DNA from: Flavobacteriaceae bacterium UBA5544
Lineage (GTDB): Bacteria > Bacteroidota > Bacteroidia > Flavobacteriales > Flavobacteriaceae
DNA: 33,539 bases
Assembly (NCBI GenBank): GCA_002426755.1
Contig: DINI01000004.1
Coordinates: forward strand, 35,441-68,979
Direction: 5' to 3'
Below, piece after piece: positions 1-7,293 of the stretch. The notes beneath the pieces were generated by a model. That model saw nothing but the letters and a program-made list of their open reading frames with translations, made no database searches and was not told the DNA's origin. The translations under genes and the position numbers were made by a program. Numbering within the stretch: position 1 is the stretch's first letter; each line of letters starts with the position of its first letter.

Positions 1-198
1 AAAGGCAGCCTAAAAGTGTTTCCACTTTATAACAATGGGGAATTATATGGTGCCTTTCAAACTGGAGAACACCAATTCTTTGAAACCTTTGAAGGAAAAG
101 AAAAAGCAGGGAGCACTGCCATATTCTCACATTTGTGGATTCTGGAACACAATCAATGGAAAATCAAACGGATTTTTAGTTACAATCATCAATTATAA
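1..198 (+). CDS. NTF2-like (SnoaL/DUF4440-type) protein, C-terminal fragment
   Basis: The reading frame is open from base 1 and stops at 196-198, so the gene begins before the window; the GTG at 16 is only an internal valine. The visible 65 residues include FSHLWILEHNQWKIKRIFSY, which is the typical last-strand pattern (W.......W.I.R..SY.H) of NTF2-like/DUF4440 proteins that form a small cone-shaped alpha+beta fold. Members are enzymes, binding proteins or orphans, so no reaction can be given. It ends 37 bases before the start of the next co-directional gene and could share its transcript. Family assignment rests on a short tail only. Confidence 0.6.
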   Translation, partial: KGSLKVFPLYNNGELYGAFQTGEHQFFETFEGKEKAGSTAIFSHLWILEHNQWKIKRIFSYNHQL

Positions 199-235
199 CA
201 ACACATCAATCATCAATCATCAAAAACCAATCATC

Positions 236-952
236 ATGACAACAATCATCAAACTAGTAATCGCCTCTGTTTTAGCCTTGCTAATGACCTCCTGTAATAT
301 GAATTTTGGAGTTCGCGGCAATGGAAACGTAAAAACAGTGGAAAGAACCGTCAACGGGAGTTTTGACGAAATCGAAGTCAGCCGCGGACTCGACGTATAT
401 CTAACACAAGGCGACAGTGAAACCATTTCCGTCCAAGCCGATGAAAACCTGCACGACATCATCAAAACAGAAATTAATGGCAACGTCCTGAAAATATATG
501 CAGATGAAAACATTAGCTATTCAGAAGCCCGAAAAATTATGGTCAGTTTTAAAACGATTTCCAAAATTTCTGCCTCCAGTGGCAGTGATGTCTATTCCAC
601 AAATACTTTTACTTCAGAATCGTTGAGATTAACCACCTCGAGTGGAAGCGATATGAAGTTGGATATAAAAGCACAATCTGTGGATTGCAGCGCATCTAGT
701 GGAAGTGATTTAAAACTATCAGGAACGACCATAAATTTGAAAGCAGAAGCATCCAGCGGCAGCGATATCAATGCCGGTGAGCTGAAGGCAGAATCCTCCC
801 GAGTACAGGCCTCAAGTGGTGCCGATGTCGTGGTGAATACCTCAAAAGAATTATATGCAAGCGCCAACAGCGGCGGCGATATAAAATATCATGGAAACCC
901 TGAAAAAGTAGAAAAATCAGATGGTGTTTCAGGGTCTGTAAACGAGAATTGA
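236..952 (+). CDS. GIN-domain (DUF2807) lipoprotein
   Basis: A 238-residue exported lipoprotein. I start it at ATG 236 because this gives a clean lipoprotein signal (hydrophobic stretch then LLMTSC near residue 20); the frame is open further upstream to 35 but that part overlaps the preceding gene and has no signal character. The mature part matches the head GIN domain (putative auto-transporter adhesin, DUF2807): an opening V...F..I.V..G..V.L.QG pattern and then six diverged turns of a beta-helix, each carrying SSGSD, SSGAD or NSGGD about 20 residues apart. Such proteins are beta-solenoids on the cell surface or in the periplasm; their molecular function is unknown. A second GIN protein follows 102 bases downstream, suggesting a paired locus. 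Confidence 0.85.
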   Translation: MTTIIKLVIASVLALLMTSCNMNFGVRGNGNVKTVERTVNGSFDEIEVSRGLDVYLTQGDSETISVQADENLHDIIKTEINGNVLKIYADENISYSEARKIMVSFKTISKISASSGSDVYSTNTFTSESLRLTTSSGSDMKLDIKAQSVDCSASSGSDLKLSGTTINLKAEASSGSDINAGELKAESSRVQASSGADVVVNTSKELYASANSGGDIKYHGNPEKVEKSDGVSGSVNEN

Positions 953-1054
953 ACAACTAACCAACCAACCATTTTTAAGAACCATTTCAAACTGCAGTTA
1001 AAGTTTGGGATGGTTTTTGCTTGTAATTGTGAGTATTATTTTTAAATTTATCAA

Positions 1055-1891
1055 ATGAATAAACTCCTACTTACTTTTTTATTAGTCGTGGCCTGTGTTT
1101 CAATCACTTCGGCACAAGATGATGAAAAAATAAAAGGTGATAGAAATGTAACTATCAAACAAACCTACATTGACCCTTTTACAAAAATTGTTGTTGGTGA
1201 GGACTTTTCTGTAGAAATTATTTACAACAGCAAACCTTCAGTAGAAATCGAAACGGATGACAATTTGCACCAATACATTGAATTTGGCGTGAATGCAGGC
1301 GTCCTGACTTTTAGAACCACCAAAAAAATAACTTCCAGCAAAAGAATGAACATCAAGGTAAATTACGGCGATGGTCTGGAAAGTATCGAAACTTTGGAAG
1401 ATGGTGAAATCCGTTCCCTGACTTCTTTGGAATTGAAAAATGCAATCTTGAAAACGTCTGGGTCTTCCAAAGCTTACCTAAATATCAGGACCACCAAATT
1501 TGATTATACAAGTTCAGACAAGGCACGTTCAAAATTGAATGTCAATGCAACGTCATCAACAATCGTTTTAGGTGACAATTGCAAAATGGAAGCTTTAATC
1601 AATACCAAAATTGCAAAATTTGACCTATACCAAAAAGCTTCAGCTAATATAGAAGGTGCCACGGACGATTTAAACTTGCGCAGTGACTTGTCCTCTAGCT
1701 TTAACGGTAAGGAGTTTGCTGCTCAAACCTGCAACCTTATTTCGGAAGGCAACAGTAGCGCAACAGTGAGGGTCAACACGTCTTTAACAGCTGAAATTTC
1801 TGGCAATAGTGAGGTTTATTTTTATGGCGCTGCAAAAATCACTTTGGGTAAATTTTTAGGGTCTTCAAAACTTCAGAAAAAAGAGAACTAA
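1055..1891 (+). CDS. GIN-domain (DUF2807) secreted protein
   Basis: A 278-residue protein with a type I signal peptide (MNKLLLTFLLVVACVSITSA, cleavage before QDDE). Unlike its upstream neighbour it has no lipobox at the cleavage site, so it is probably soluble in the periplasm or secreted. The body shows the GIN-domain pattern: F..I.VGEDF.VEI.YN..P.VEIE.D.NL...I at residues 40-75, followed by regularly spaced short beta strands with Ser/Gly turns (TSGSSKAYL, SEGNSSATVRVN, ISGNSEVYFYG). No catalytic motif is visible and function is unknown. It sits between another GIN protein and the M2 peptidase, all on the plus strand, but the gaps of over 100 bases leave operon structure open. Confidence 0.8.
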   Translation: MNKLLLTFLLVVACVSITSAQDDEKIKGDRNVTIKQTYIDPFTKIVVGEDFSVEIIYNSKPSVEIETDDNLHQYIEFGVNAGVLTFRTTKKITSSKRMNIKVNYGDGLESIETLEDGEIRSLTSLELKNAILKTSGSSKAYLNIRTTKFDYTSSDKARSKLNVNATSSTIVLGDNCKMEALINTKIAKFDLYQKASANIEGATDDLNLRSDLSSSFNGKEFAAQTCNLISEGNSSATVRVNTSLTAEISGNSEVYFYGAAKITLGKFLGSSKLQKKEN

Positions 1892-1981
1892 AAATCCTTT
1901 GCTTTTCTTTTAAATACTTATATCTCGAAATTCGCGACAACTTAAATCATTTTAAATATTTCTACGATAAAACTATTTGAG

Positions 1982-1989
1982 TAACTTTG
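1982..1989 (+). promoter_or_regulatory. -7 promoter box for the M2 peptidase gene
   Basis: TAACTTTG matches the Bacteroidota -7 consensus TAnnTTTG and lies 24 bases upstream of the ATG at 2014, which would give a leader of roughly 20 bases. I see no good TTG at the -33 position, so the call rests on the -7 box and its placement. Confidence 0.5.
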
Positions 1990-2013
1990 GGAGATTAACA
2001 CAAATTTATTCAA

Positions 2014-3831
2014 ATGAAAAAATTCCTCTTATTGTCTTTTGTGCTGATAGTTATTTCGGCATGTAAAGAAGAACCAAAAAAAGATGTCAACAACGATGCC
2101 GTTAAAGCCGAAGCACAGGCATTTTTGGACGAATACACAAAGACATTCGTAAAGCTTTATTACGATTCGTCATTGGCAGAATGGGATGCCAATACACACA
2201 TTGTAGCTGGTGACACCACAAATGCTTATAATGTTCAGAAAGCCAATGAGGCTTTTGCCAAATTCACAGGAAGTACGGATGTCATTGAAAAAACCAAAAA
2301 ATTCCTTGAAGACAAAGACCAGTTGGATATTGTTCAGGTTCGACAACTGAATACCATTCTATATGCAGCAGGCAACAATCCTCAAACAGTTGCAGATTTG
2401 GTCTCAAAACGAATTACGGCTGAAAATGCACAAAGTGAAAAGCTTTTTGGATTTGATTTTAAGGTAAATGGAAAGTCTGTTTCGACTGGTGATATCGATA
2501 ATATCTTAAGAGAATCTCAAGATTTAGATACCCGATTGGAAACCTGGGAAGCATCCAAAGCAGTTGGCAAAGATTTAAAGGATGGTCTGGAGAACTTGAG
2601 AAACCTTCGAAATCAAACCGTTAATGCTTTGGGATATGATGATTATTTCTCTTATCAAGTTTCAGATTATGGAATGACTAGTGCTGAAATGCGAGATGAA
2701 ATGAAAAAAATGGTACAAGAAGTTTGGCCTTTATATCGTGAGTTACATACTTGGGCGCGTTATGAATTAGCAAAAAAGTATAAAGCCGAAGTTCCTGACT
2801 ATTTACCTGCACATTGGCTTCCAAATCGTTGGGGACAAGATTGGAGCGCTCTAGTAAATGTTGAGGGCTTGGATATTGATGCTGCTTTAAAAGACAAAGA
2901 ACCTGAATGGATTGTTAAGGAAGGTGAGAAATTTTATGTAAGCATTGGTTTTAATCCGTTACCTGCAAGTTTTTACGAAAAATCGAGCATGTATCCGCTT
3001 CCTGAAGATGCAAAATATAAAAAGAACAATCACGCATCGGCTTGGCACATGGATTTAGAAAACGATTTACGTTGTTTGATGAGCGTTGAAGCCAATGCTG
3101 ATTATTATGAAACCATCCATCATGAATTAGGACACATCTACTACTATCAGGCTTATACCAATCCGAATGTTCCACCACTATTACGTGCCGGGGCAAATAG
3201 AGGTTATCATGAAGCAATAGGCAGTTTATTGGGCCTTGCAGCAATGCAGAAACCATTTCTTGCACAAAAAGGTTTAGTGGAAGCCAATGTAAAAATTGAC
3301 GAAACTCAAAATCTTTTAAAGGAAGCTCTAAATTATGTGGTGTTTTTGCCATTTTCTGCTGGTGTCATGCCTGAATTTGAAAATGCTTTATATGCTGAAA
3401 ACTTACCAAAAGATGAATTCAACAAAAAATGGTGGGAATTGGCCAAAAAATACCAAGGTATGGTACCTCCTACCGAAAGAGGTGAAGAATTTTGTGATGC
3501 AGCTTCAAAAACACACATCAACAATGATGCGGCGCAATATTATGATTATGCAATTTCTTATATACTTCTTTTCCAATTTCATGATCATATTGCCAAAAAC
3601 ATCCTAAAACAGGATCCACATGCTACTAATTATTACGGAAGCAAAGAAGTGGGTTCATTCTTAAAAGGTGTGTTGGAAACTGGCGCCAATAATGATTGGA
3701 GAGAATTACTAAAAGAAAGTGTTGGAAGTGGTATGAGTGCCAAACCGATGTTGGATTATTTTGAACCACTAATGGCCTATTTGAAAGAGCAAAACAAGGG
3801 AAGAAATTACACCTTGCCAGAAAGCTTCTAA
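2014..3831 (+). CDS. M2-family dipeptidyl carboxypeptidase (ACE-like), lipoprotein
   Basis: A 605-residue zinc metallopeptidase of family M2, the family of angiotensin-converting enzyme, expected to release dipeptides from peptide C-termini. The zinc site is visible: HELGH at residues 370-374 (H370 and H374 as ligands, E371 as the base) and the third ligand E400 in GANRGYHEAIG, the exact M2 signature; the spacing is two residues longer than in human ACE. The N-terminus is a lipoprotein signal with the lipobox VISAC (Cys17), so the enzyme should be tethered in the periplasm or outer membrane, probably for peptide scavenging. Length is normal for a single-domain bacterial M2 enzyme. It ends at a strong terminator shared with the convergent trxB gene. 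Confidence 0.95.
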   Translation: MKKFLLLSFVLIVISACKEEPKKDVNNDAVKAEAQAFLDEYTKTFVKLYYDSSLAEWDANTHIVAGDTTNAYNVQKANEAFAKFTGSTDVIEKTKKFLEDKDQLDIVQVRQLNTILYAAGNNPQTVADLVSKRITAENAQSEKLFGFDFKVNGKSVSTGDIDNILRESQDLDTRLETWEASKAVGKDLKDGLENLRNLRNQTVNALGYDDYFSYQVSDYGMTSAEMRDEMKKMVQEVWPLYRELHTWARYELAKKYKAEVPDYLPAHWLPNRWGQDWSALVNVEGLDIDAALKDKEPEWIVKEGEKFYVSIGFNPLPASFYEKSSMYPLPEDAKYKKNNHASAWHMDLENDLRCLMSVEANADYYETIHHELGHIYYYQAYTNPNVPPLLRAGANRGYHEAIGSLLGLAAMQKPFLAQKGLVEANVKIDETQNLLKEALNYVVFLPFSAGVMPEFENALYAENLPKDEFNKKWWELAKKYQGMVPPTERGEEFCDAASKTHINNDAAQYYDYAISYILLFQFHDHIAKNILKQDPHATNYYGSKEVGSFLKGVLETGANNDWRELLKESVGSGMSAKPMLDYFEPLMAYLKEQNKGRNYTLPESF

Positions 3832-3849
3832 AGCTGAAATATATAATAA

Positions 3850-3886
3850 AAAAAGAGCCTAAAAGTTTATCATTTAGGCTCTTTTT
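3850..3886. terminator. Bidirectional intrinsic terminator between M2 peptidase and trxB
   Basis: Perfect 14-bp inverted repeat (3850-3863 against 3873-3886) with a 9-base loop. The arms carry a run of five A on the left and five T on the right, so an RNA from either side ends in a GC-containing stem plus U run. It lies between two convergent genes. Confidence 0.9.
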
Positions 3887-3906
3887 AATTTTACACCAGA
3901 ATATTT

Positions 3907-4887
3907 TTAATTGTAAGTAGACGTGCTCACTTCAAAAGTCGAATCTTTTGCTGCCAAATAACGTTCAGCATCCAAAGCAGCCATGCAACCAGTTCCCGCA
4001 GCCGTGACAGCTTGTCTATACACGTGGTCTGCAGCATCTCCTGACACAAACACACCATCTACATTGGTTTTTGAAGAACCAGGTACATTGATGATGTAAC
4101 CTGTTTTATCTAGCTTCAAGAAATCCTTAAAAATATCTGTGTTGGGTTTATGACCAATGGCGACGAAAAACCCGGTTGCAGGAATTTCTATAACATCTCC
4201 TGTGACATTATTTTTTGCTCTTACGCCAGTTACAACCTGTCCATCACCCAAAACTTCTTCAGTTTCTGTATTGAACAAAATCTCAATGTTTGCCGTGTTT
4301 TTAACTCTTTGCGCCATGATTTTGGAGGCTCTAAATTCATCACGTCTCACCAACATGGTCACTTTTTTACATAGTTTTGAAAGGTAATGTGCTTCTTCAC
4401 AGGCACTATCCCCTGCTCCAACAATCACTACTTCCTGATTTCTATAAAAGAATCCATCACAAACGGCACAAGCAGAAACGCCACCACCCAATAGTAAATA
4501 TTTTTGTTCTGAAGGCAAACCTAAATATTTTGCCGAAGCACCTGTTGAAATAATGACGGTATCACAATGAATCTCTTTGGTTTCGTTGACCCAAACCTTG
4601 TGTACATCTCCTGAAAAATCAACTTTGGTAATCCATCCATCGCGTACGTCAGTCTCAAAACGAACCGCTTGTTTTTGCAATTCTATCATCATTTCTGGAC
4701 CCGTAATTCCATCAGGATATCCTGGGAAATTTTCAACTTCATTGGTTGTGGTTAACTGACCACCGGGCTGTGTTCCTTGGTACAAAACGGGTTTCATATT
4801 GGCTCTTGCAGCATAAATGGCCGCAGTGTATCCCGCGGGTCCAGAGCCTATAATCAAACACTTAACTTTTTCTATCGTTTCTGACAT
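3907..4887 (-). CDS. trxB: Thioredoxin-disulfide reductase
   Basis: A 326-residue cytosolic flavoprotein that passes electrons from NADPH through FAD to thioredoxin. Visible motifs: the FAD-binding GSGPAG (residues 14-19), the redox pair CAVC (Cys140, Cys143) followed by DGFFYRN, the NADPH-binding GAGDSA, and the C-terminal FAD segment with SGDAAD. Length is that of low-molecular-weight bacterial TrxB. The frame is open to 4992, but I start at 4887 (MSETIEKVKCLIIGSG) because the upstream 35 residues look like AT-rich leader and a promoter box sits at 4913-4920. It is convergent with the peptidase gene and apparently monocistronic. Confidence 0.97.
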   Translation of the reverse strand: MSETIEKVKCLIIGSGPAGYTAAIYAARANMKPVLYQGTQPGGQLTTTNEVENFPGYPDGITGPEMMIELQKQAVRFETDVRDGWITKVDFSGDVHKVWVNETKEIHCDTVIISTGASAKYLGLPSEQKYLLLGGGVSACAVCDGFFYRNQEVVIVGAGDSACEEAHYLSKLCKKVTMLVRRDEFRASKIMAQRVKNTANIEILFNTETEEVLGDGQVVTGVRAKNNVTGDVIEIPATGFFVAIGHKPNTDIFKDFLKLDKTGYIINVPGSSKTNVDGVFVSGDAADHVYRQAVTAAGTGCMAALDAERYLAAKDSTFEVSTSTYN

Positions 4888-4912
4888 AACTTTATTGATT
4901 TTTATGATTACA

Positions 4913-4920
4913 AAAGTAGA
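4913..4920 (-). promoter_or_regulatory. -7 promoter box for trxB
   Basis: On the minus strand this reads TACTTTTG, a match to TAnnTTTG. It lies 26 bases upstream of the chosen start at 4887 and inside the longer alternative reading frame, which supports the shorter start. No convincing -33 TTG at the right distance. Confidence 0.55.
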
Positions 4921-5127
4921 ATTTTTGATACAAATTCTTACCTTTAAGTTATCAAAAGTTATTATAGAAGTATTGCTTAATATAATATACAAACTGAAGT
5001 TTTTTTATATCTTTAGAAATTAAGGATGGTTTTGAACATTTTATTTTATAAATTAAATAATCATCTGATTTTTAAATAATTATCCAATAAAATTTCTTCT
5101 TAATAAATTTTTAATCAATAAATACAA

Positions 5128-5538
5128 ATGGGTGTGATATCAACAAATAACAACGAAATAAAATTATATTATCATTCTGAAAATTCTTTAGGAAAACAAA
5201 CATTGGCTTATGTGCAGTCAACTGATAAAAAAGTTCTGGCGATAGACATTTCTCAAATTAAAGTTACAGGGACACAATGGATAGAATTGGCAAGTCATCT
5301 TGGCGTAACTGTTGATAAATTAATCAATAGAGAGCATCCTGATTTTTCGCAGCATTACAACGAAAATGCCAACATGGAAGAAGAAGATTGGCTCAAAATA
5401 CTCGATAAAAACCCAATAGTATTGACCTATCCTATTGCCATTATAGGGAATAGATACGTACAGTTAAAAGGACCTGCCGATTTTGTTAAATACATGGATT
5501 ACGAAGGCGAAAACCTCGATGAACAAAATCCTAAATAA
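5128..5538 (+). CDS. ArsC/Spx-fold (arsenate reductase family) protein without cysteine
   Basis: A 136-residue protein that resembles the flavobacterial arsenate-reductase-like family: the C-terminal part WLKILDKNPIVLTYPIAIIG then V.L......F.KYM matches the ArsC helix and strand following the active site (usually ...NP.L..RPI...). In true ArsC the N-terminus carries the catalytic Cys of a C.TCRK motif; here the corresponding segment is YYHSENSLGKQTLAYV and the whole protein contains no cysteine. It is therefore unlikely to reduce arsenate and is better seen as a thioredoxin-fold binding or regulatory protein. Divergent from trxB, with an own terminator directly behind it. Confidence 0.75.
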   Translation: MGVISTNNNEIKLYYHSENSLGKQTLAYVQSTDKKVLAIDISQIKVTGTQWIELASHLGVTVDKLINREHPDFSQHYNENANMEEEDWLKILDKNPIVLTYPIAIIGNRYVQLKGPADFVKYMDYEGENLDEQNPK

Positions 5539-5570
5539 AAAAAGACCGTCTATTTAGACGGTCTTTTTTT
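5537..5570 (+). terminator. Intrinsic terminator after the ArsC-like gene
   Basis: GACCGTC (5544-5550) pairs with GACGGTC (5557-5563) around a six-base loop, flanked by an A run and a T run of seven, so it can also serve the convergent minus-strand gene that ends at 5587. Confidence 0.9.
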
Positions 5571-5586
5571 GCTTATAAAACTTTCT

Positions 5587-5739
5587 TTAATCTACAGCAT
5601 CTTCAACCGCATCTCCTACATCATCTGCAGCATCCTCGATTTTATCTCCTGTTGATTTTGTATCTCTACAACTGGTAAAAGTTGTCATTGCCGTTCCTAA
5701 AGTAAAAAGGACTGCAAAAGTTAACATGATTTTTCTCAT
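5587..5739 (-). CDS. Small acidic lipoprotein, 50 residues
   Basis: A 50-residue ORF starting MRKIMLTFAVLFTLG with a hydrophobic stretch and the lipobox TFTSC (Cys24), then an Asp/Ala-rich tail (DKIEDAADDVGDAVEDAVD) with a heptad-like rhythm. This is the pattern of small entericidin- or stress-type lipoproteins in Bacteroidota; no enzymatic role. It lies 33 bases downstream of the DUF1328 gene on the same strand and ends next to a terminator, so the two likely form a short operon. Confidence 0.75.
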   Translation of the reverse strand: MRKIMLTFAVLFTLGTAMTTFTSCRDTKSTGDKIEDAADDVGDAVEDAVD

Positions 5740-5772
5740 AATATTGGTTTTTAATTTATTGGTTAATTTTGT

Positions 5773-5934
5773 TTATCGTTTTAAGCCACCTCTTAATAAA
5801 GATAGTATAAATAATACTATAAAGATAAAAAAGATGATTTTAGCGATTCCAGCAGCGGCTCCAGCGATTCCGCCAAAACCTAAAATAGCCGCAATGACCG
5901 CAATAATTATAAATGTGATAGTCCATCGTAACAT
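5773..5934 (-). CDS. DUF1328/YtjA-family small membrane protein, 53 residues
   Basis: A 53-residue, very hydrophobic protein starting MLRWTITFIIIAVIAAILGF and continuing GGIAGAAAGIAKIIFFI. This closely follows the pattern of the enterobacterial YtjA family (MFRW..IFL.IALIAA.LGFGG.AG.AAG.AK), which has two membrane helices and is often induced by envelope or general stress; exact function unknown. Read together with the small lipoprotein downstream, it suggests a small stress operon. The long plus-strand frame across this region has no family features and is a shadow. Confidence 0.85.
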   Translation of the reverse strand: MLRWTITFIIIAVIAAILGFGGIAGAAAGIAKIIFFIFIVLFILSLLRGGLKR

Positions 5935-5989
5935 AATAAAGAGTTTTAAGTTAATATTGTCGATTTAAATTATCTATGTTTAAATCTTA

Positions 5990-6009
5990 CTTATGTAAAG
6001 ATACATAAG
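5990..6009. promoter_or_regulatory. Inverted repeat upstream of the DUF1328 operon
   Basis: CTTATGT (5990-5996) and ACATAAG (6003-6009) form a 7-bp palindrome with a 6-base spacer, 56 bases upstream of the DUF1328 start. Position fits an operator or a promoter-proximal site; it could equally be a stem at the 5' end of the transcript. No exact TAnnTTTG box nearby. Confidence 0.3.
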
Positions 6010-6067
6010 ACTTGAGGTATGTACTTGACTGTATCAGAGAGGAAGTTAACTCAAATAGGGAATCTGA

Positions 6068-6775
6068 CTATGACAATTTTAAAAAACCCTTAAAAGCATC
6101 GCTTTTAATGATTTTCTCATAAACATGATCATTTTCATAAAATTCTTTTGACACTGGATGTGAGTAATATTGCAATGTCTGATGTGAGGCGATCAAGTCA
6201 GTTAAGTTATCAAAATTGAATTTGTTGTTCAACCAATGAACTCTGTCTTTCTTATCAAAAATTACGGGTTTATATGCCAGAAGATTTGGAATTTCGCCCA
6301 ATTCTCCACTCGTTTTTTTAATCAATATTGAACAGGTAAGAAACCCATCATCCAATTGATTATAGACTCCTGCAATCCCAAATGGCTTATGATCTTTTAA
6401 ATACACGTGATGCGGATACATTTTACCTTCATGAAGAGCAGATGTAAAAAAGCCTGTGGTTATTATAAGACATCTTCTATTGTCCAAAGCGTCAGAATAT
6501 AAATTGTTTTTAAAACCCAAACTCTCCACATTGATGTTTAAAGTGTTCGTTAGGCTTTGGAAAACTTCCCAGTTCTCTTCAAGCGACTGTGGCAACAAAC
6601 CCCAAATGGCATAATTGACTTTTTTTTGACTCTCAATGGTTATTATGGGTAAGGTAGATTCCTTTAATCCATTGATAACTATTGAAGGTTTATATAGTTT
6701 GGGGAATTCAAATCTGACATTAAATTCCTCTTCAATTTCTTTTCGCTGTGCAGTATTTGAAAGTCTGTAAAACAT
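6068..6775 (-). CDS. SRAP/HMCES-family protein lacking the catalytic residues
   Basis: A 235-residue relative of the SOS-response-associated peptidase family (YedK/HMCES), which in its active form crosslinks to abasic sites in single-stranded DNA through Cys2. Family traits: the N-terminal MFYRLS (normally MCGR), AIWGLLP (the W/GL.P motif), CLIITTGFFTS at the place of CL.PA.GFYEW, FGIAGVYN for F.AGLW, and CSILIKKTSGELGEIPNLL for .T..A......H.RMP..L. Cys2 is replaced by Phe, the GFYEW glutamate is lost, and the conserved His of the H.RMP motif is gone. Length is close to normal. It probably keeps the fold but not the chemistry. Start at 6775 is the only in-frame ATG that preserves the N-terminal strand. 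Confidence 0.75.
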   Translation of the reverse strand: MFYRLSNTAQRKEIEEEFNVRFEFPKLYKPSIVINGLKESTLPIITIESQKKVNYAIWGLLPQSLEENWEVFQSLTNTLNINVESLGFKNNLYSDALDNRRCLIITTGFFTSALHEGKMYPHHVYLKDHKPFGIAGVYNQLDDGFLTCSILIKKTSGELGEIPNLLAYKPVIFDKKDRVHWLNNKFNFDNLTDLIASHQTLQYYSHPVSKEFYENDHVYEKIIKSDAFKGFLKLS

Positions 6776-7179
6776 AGTAGTTATATAATACTAAATAAAC
6801 CATATATGTGTCAGCATTTTATCTTAAATGATGAAATAGATGACGCAAATAAATAAACAGATTAAACTTTAACATAATGAGGGAAATCAAAAATGAATCT
6901 GAAAATTCAAATAGAGTCCGGATTATGTGGTTATTTCAAATAAAAAAGACCTCAACTATGAAGTATGTTGAGGTCTTCTTACTAACTAACCAACCAGTGT
7001 ATATAGAGTATTAAATACTCATTGTATACTTCAAATCTAATTCTATATTACGATATGCATGTACTGTATCGGGATAATTGTTGACTGAAATGAGATTTTT
7101 GATTATTTCCAATAAATATTATAATAGGTTTGTCAAATAGTGTTAAAAAAAAATTGTTTCTGTTCAATTTTGATGTTTA
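6776..7179. other. Intergenic region of about 400 bases with a minus-oriented hairpin
   Basis: No coding frame worth calling on either strand. It holds a perfect 11-bp stem (6946-6956 with 6967-6977) and, at 7006-7020, a perfect 15-base palindrome (GAGTATT-A-AATACTC). The rest is AT-rich spacer between the divergent SRAP-like gene and the first AraC-type regulator. Confidence 0.5.
6941..6977 (-). terminator. Terminator-like hairpin, minus strand
   Basis: Stem AAGACCTCAAC (6946-6956) pairs perfectly with 6967-6977; loop 10 bases. On the minus strand the stem is followed by a run of six T, on the plus strand only by TTCTTACT, so it would end a leftward transcript. There is no leftward gene immediately upstream (6978-7293), so any such transcript would be non-coding. 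Confidence 0.5.
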
Positions 7180-7214
7180 AAGAAATCTTATATTTGGTTA
7201 AACAAAGATTTCTT
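7180..7214 (+). promoter_or_regulatory. Promoter box inside a 10-bp palindrome, upstream of the first AraC-type gene
   Basis: AAGAAATCTT (7180-7189) and AAGATTTCTT (7205-7214) are perfect inverted repeats with a 15-base spacer. The spacer and arm edge contain TATATTTG (7189-7196), a match to the -7 box TAnnTTTG, and a TTG lies at 7170-7172, 16 bases upstream. A palindrome around the start site of a regulator gene suggests autoregulation. The leader to the ATG at 7294 would be about 90 bases. Confidence 0.5.
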
Positions 7215-7293
7215 CTTGAGTGTTATGAGTCTTTATATTTCACTCTAATTTTTAAAATTTAGGATGTAACAGTTGCCATATTTTGAGATTTAT

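Noticed and set aside
35..235. N-terminal extension of the first GIN-domain protein
   Set aside because: It overlaps the preceding gene in another frame and would bury the lipoprotein signal that starts at 236.
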